Source: Calycina herbarum (lineage: Eukaryota; Ascomycota; Leotiomycetes; Helotiales; Pezizellaceae). From it: a stretch of DNA of 64,000 nt. Shown piece after piece: positions 60,817-64,000 of the stretch. Each line of letters starts with the position of its first letter. The stretch's first letter is position 1. The notes beneath the pieces were generated by a model, which had not been told where the DNA came from, did not search any database, and worked only from the letters and a program-made list of their open reading frames with translations. Position numbers and translations under genes: made by a program. Where the stretch lies: positions 62,001-126,000 of the forward strand of contig LLEY01000125.1 of the NCBI GenBank assembly GCA_001414485.1. Direction: 5' to 3'.

Positions 60817-61527
60817 CTAGGCTTCCTCAGACATATCCACACCCACCTCTGACTCTAAAAGGTCATCCAGGGAGGATCCGTCACGTAAGTATATCCACTG
60901 CCCCGAACCGGTATCCTCTTTGGAATCCTGCCCTTCGCCGGTTACAACGAAATCGTATCGTTTTGGGCCAGAAATTGGAGACGAGAGCCATATTTGTTTA
61001 TTTGGAGGTTGTTTGTTGATCACATATGTCCTATCCTCTGGCATGTTCAGCGTAAGAACTCCGGCCTGTAAGATACGAGCACACGTTAGCATACTCTCAT
61101 CCTGCTTTGAGGCTCCCCCCTAGACAAGCAAGGTTCCGCATACACTGTACTCCACATCAATGCCCTCCTTCTCCTCTGCCATTGCCTCGAGCTTCTCGAT
61201 AAGACTATCCAAGTATTGGTCGCTTAATTCATTGTATTCCTCGGCGGTAAGGTCCAGTGGTGCTGAGGCTATGGTTTGGGGTTCAGCGACTTTGGGTTGC
61301 GGATTCTCACTCTCTGGCGACAGACCTTTGGACATGGGAGTGGTGGTTGAGAAGGAGAGCTTGCCAATTGACGGGTTCACTCGGAATGCCTTCCTCGTTG
61401 ATGCAACTGCGATGGAGGATTGGCTGGCAATGGAGGCTCTCCCAATGGCGGCGGAGTGGAATCCTGCTCGCGGTCCGACCTGGCGGGCCATGCGGCCTGC
61501 GGTTCGTGTAATTGCTGTACGTGGCAT
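60817..61527 (-). CDS. yfh1: Frataxin, mitochondrial (Yfh1 homologue)
   Basis: Two exons, 61527-61144 and 61065-60817, joined in phase 0 (210 aa). The Arg/Ala/Ser-rich first ~70 residues ([16 protein letters not shown] onward) form a mitochondrial presequence. The frataxin fold follows: the acidic helix [36 protein letters not shown] across the intron, then [27 protein letters not shown], with the [16 protein letters not shown] signature, and [12 protein letters not shown] with a C-terminal helix. Frataxin helps iron-sulfur cluster assembly on the Nfs1-Isu scaffold complex. The ATG at 61527 is preferred; in-frame codons upstream lack an ATG. Divergent from the AP-3 sigma gene with 360 bp between start codons. 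Confidence 0.96.
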
Positions 61528-61887
61528 CTTAATCAAGAGTGGCTAGAGACGTCGATAAGCTTGAATTGACGGTCGTATTGCCCGAGATGGTGGATTGATG
61601 TTGGGATGTCGAAGGGGATGGCTTGCGTTTGTGGTAGGGAGGACGAGTACGAGAAGCTTAAAGTTCCTGGCCTGACCTGACGGAGCTACCCCACGTTTTT
61701 CCTACCCTGTAAGGTTACTCGTAACTGACGGCGGCCGCTTTCCTTCAGCCTTCCCGTGCCAAGTCTAGCCTCGACTGCCCAAACCATCCACAACCCCATC
61801 TCTGAATCTGAATAGCTTCATTTCTGCACGGGTACCAACCATCTTTAGGTCCTCACGCACGACAAAACTGCATAAGGAGCAACCACC
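61528..61887. promoter_or_regulatory. Shared divergent promoter region of frataxin and AP-3 sigma genes
   Basis: The 360 bp between two outward start codons must hold both promoters. A GC-rich GGCGGCCGC block lies near the middle (~61730-61738). No specific factor site is claimed. Confidence 0.5.
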
Positions 61888-62521
61888 ATGATCAACGCCG
61901 TTCTGGTCTTCAACAACGCTGGCCAGCCTCGGCTCACAAAATTCTACACTCAACTGGTATGTTCCTCCTTCATGACCCCGCTACGAAGCATCTATGCTAG
62001 ACATCTTTAACGCTAATCTCCCTCAGGAAACATCAGTCCAGCAACGATTGATTTCCGAAATCTTCACACTAGTCTCTAACCGCCCTGCCGGATCCTGCAA
62101 CTTCCTCCCACTCCCCCCTCTTCTTGCCAGCTCCGGCACCTCTCACACCTCTTCCACAACACACAATGATACCCCCTCACTCGTAACCTACCGGCACTAC
62201 GCCACCCTCTACTTTATTGTCATCTCCACCTCGACCGAATCTCCCCTCGCCCTCATCGATCTCATACAAGTCTACGTCGAAGCGCTAGATCGCCTATTCG
62301 AGAATGTCTGCGAGCTAGACCTGATTTTCAATTTCGAGACACTGCATACAACGCTAAGTGAGATGGTGGTGGGGGGTGTAGTGATAGAGACTCAGCTGGA
62401 ACGTGTGGTCGAAGGGGTGAGGGCCCAGGGTAAGGTTGCAAAGAGGCCTGTGAATGAGGGGAGGAGCGGTGGCGGGTTGGGTATGGGGATGGGCGGTAAT
62501 TTTGCCTGGGCGGGACGGTGA
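61888..62521 (+). CDS. aps3: AP-3 adaptor complex subunit sigma
   Basis: Two exons, 61888-61956 and 62027-62521, joined in phase 0 (187 aa). The small-chain longin fold is evident: MINAVLVFNNAGQPRLTKFY, then RHYATLYFIVI, the LIDLIQVYVEALDRLFENVCELDLIFNF helix pair and HTTLSEMVVGGVVIET. AP-3 sorts cargo such as alkaline phosphatase from the Golgi or endosome to the vacuole. An insertion (SSGTSHTSSTTHNDTPS) sits in the loop before YRHYATL, common in filamentous fungi. The C-terminus is Gly-rich (SGGGLGMGMGGNFAWAGR). The first intron follows QL and is 70 nt. Confidence 0.94.
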
Positions 62522-64000
62522 AGAAAGAGATCGTGGAAGCTTCTTTTGGTTCCTTGCCTGTGGCTGGAGAAGGTCTTCCATCTTGAACTTGATAATTTAA
62601 AGTTCCACAATTAGAAATCTTACGGGGTTGGGGGTGTGAGCGGGATGGGAGGGACGGAAGTTTAGACACAAGGGTGGGAAGAATCTTTGAACCCGAGAGC
62701 ACGAGTAGAATCGGAATTTACATTCTTCGGAGATTCACGGTGACAGGGTCACGAATGGCACCGGAAGGTTTTTGTTATCGGGGTAAATGAACATCGTCGG
62801 GTTTACTCGTACCATGGGGGCTAAGAGCGTGCAGTCGCAAAACGGAAGCGGGGATATCACAAAGGGTAGGAAAGAGGCACAAAGCAAAATAGGGCAACAA
62901 AATACCCTGTATGTGCATAAATTGTTTTAGAAATCGGTGACGGATTAGGAAACCTCAAGGCCACGCCGTTGCCACGAGTTTTAAGGATCAGCATCTCACC
63001 ACCACTGCAGTGACTGCAACACAAGTATCACCAGTATCTTTTCCCAAATGGGTCTCTTGCTGAGTCCTTATGAATCATAGGTCTAAAAGGGCAACAAGGT
63101 TCTAATTCGTGGCACCGTAATTCAAGGCCTGTACGCCACTGATGTCTTGGCATGATAATGTGTGGGTGAGGTTAATTAATTATCAGGAATAGATCCTAGA
63201 CGTATTCGCGAAAAATAAAAATCTAGGGGTTCTTTTGTTTCTGCCTAACAATACGAACGTATTGCTACCGGTAGGTTATGTCATGTATCTAATTGTTTTA
63301 TGGGCCTCCAGCTCGCGCTTAGTCGCTCGGTTAGGGAGCCGAGGGGTAAGAAATTCTTTTCAATATAACACGTAAGCGTAGACGCGGCAGCGCTTAAAAT
63401 AACACCAATTGTGGTTGGCTCCTTGTAATTGTTACGAGTATTGTTTAGTTTATTTAATAAATTCTTTGAAGCTATTTCCCCGTTTATCAACCCGGTATAG
63501 GATCCGGAATAAGGCTGAGGAAATAAGCATTTAGTGTTCCGTCTACCTAGTCGATTCTCTTTATTTTTTACGTACGTAAGTCGATATGAACGTTTAAAGT
63601 CCTCTCATTGAATGCATCGTGAAGGTTTGCAGATGTGGTTAGATTAAACTACTGGATATACGAGGGATCGAGCAGAAGGAAGACCTGTGGGATTCTTGAA
63701 ACCGGGACTCGCTCCCGGGACCTTGCCGCTTCCTTGGAAGTTTCTTTTGGGACTAATATACGGTCTCTCTTTAGGAATCTTATAACAGGGGCAATGAAGA
63801 TAACTTCGGATTGTAAAGATCGAATTTGTTTGGGACGAGGTCGGGCGAGGTAGGGCCCCAATCCCGAGTTGTCTCAACCCAAGAAGGAATAGAGTTAGAC
63901 TTAGGGCTGGACTGGGATATGCTTACTTGCTCTGCCGATTTACGTGAATGCCGCGTCATAAATTTAAGTTAAATAATAAGGAAACTCAAATTCCTCTCCT
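62522..64000. other. Gene-free right end, AT-rich from ~63180
   Basis: About 1.5 kb. The first part is the 3' flank of the AP-3 sigma gene. 63180-64000 alternates AT-rich text with GC-rich islands (e.g. 63694-63726, with the small palindrome CGGGA-CTCGC-TCCCG) and TACGTA-type palindromes, as in decayed repeats. Small frames at 63635-63880 occur on both strands without motifs. Confidence 0.55.

Noticed and set aside
63694..63726. GC-rich palindrome suspected to be a tRNA or SINE remnant
   Set aside because: A 5-bp stem alone; no A or B box and no cloverleaf.

Overview
The window is nuclear DNA of a filamentous ascomycete (Pezizomycotina). The evidence is many short introns of about 45-60 nt with GT/AG ends and CTRAY-type branch sites, several fungus-specific families (Zn2Cys6 regulators, a SAT4-type rhodopsin-fold membrane protein, a CYP52-like P450, a PtaB/LIM-binding protein, a GPI cell-wall protein), and AT-rich gene-free islands that look like decayed, RIP-affected repeats. 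A Leotiomycete-like genome is my guess from overall style only. Exon joins below were worked out by hand from reading frame, splice signals and family motifs; each given total length is a whole number of codons.

Layout. 1-6.6 kb: the 3' end of one P450, a SAT4-family membrane protein and a complete CYP52-like P450 on the minus strand. 7.4-19.1 kb is a housekeeping block: CCT1 chaperonin subunit, cytosolic prolyl-tRNA synthetase, protein kinase C (Pkc1) and a mitochondrial short/branched-chain acyl-CoA dehydrogenase. 19.7-25 kb: a truncated adenylate-forming (NRPS-like) gene and a Zn2Cys6 regulator, separated by a gene-free stretch. 25-27.5 kb: AT-rich, repeat-bearing DNA with nested inverted repeats. 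27.5-31 kb: a GPI-anchored surface protein and an FMN-dependent NtaA-type monooxygenase. 31-35.5 kb: gene-free, with a degenerate tandem repeat and a double CACGTG palindrome, ending in the long leader of a PtaB-like Q-rich LIM-binding protein (35.5-37.9 kb). 40.6-43 kb: an unusual regulator-like protein with three successive zinc-cluster motifs plus a further Cys-rich region. 45 kb: a small orphan membrane protein. 47.5-49.7 kb: a histidine-phosphatase (phosphoglycerate-mutase-like) gene bracketed by two diverged direct copies of a ~400 bp sequence, and a tRNA-Trp(CCA). 51.5-54.2 kb: a CorA-like multi-pass membrane protein. 56-58 kb: a second conventional Zn2Cys6 regulator. 59.6-62.5 kb is again housekeeping: DPH3, frataxin and the AP-3 sigma subunit, the last two divergent from a 360 bp shared promoter region. 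62.5-64 kb is gene-free.

The genes do not form one obvious pathway. Conserved single-copy genes (CCT1, ProRS, PKC, DPH3, frataxin, AP-3 sigma) are interleaved with accessory genes (P450s, NRPS-like fragment, monooxygenase, zinc-cluster factors). The most unusual signals are (i) a family of small fold-back elements sharing the arm GGTTTAGGAGAAT, two of which sit inside the only unusually long introns of the CYP52-like and triple-zinc-cluster genes, (ii) the triple-zinc-cluster protein itself, (iii) the paired ~400 bp repeats around the phosphatase gene, and (iv) a CorA-like protein whose GMN signature reads SMN and which carries extra membrane segments.
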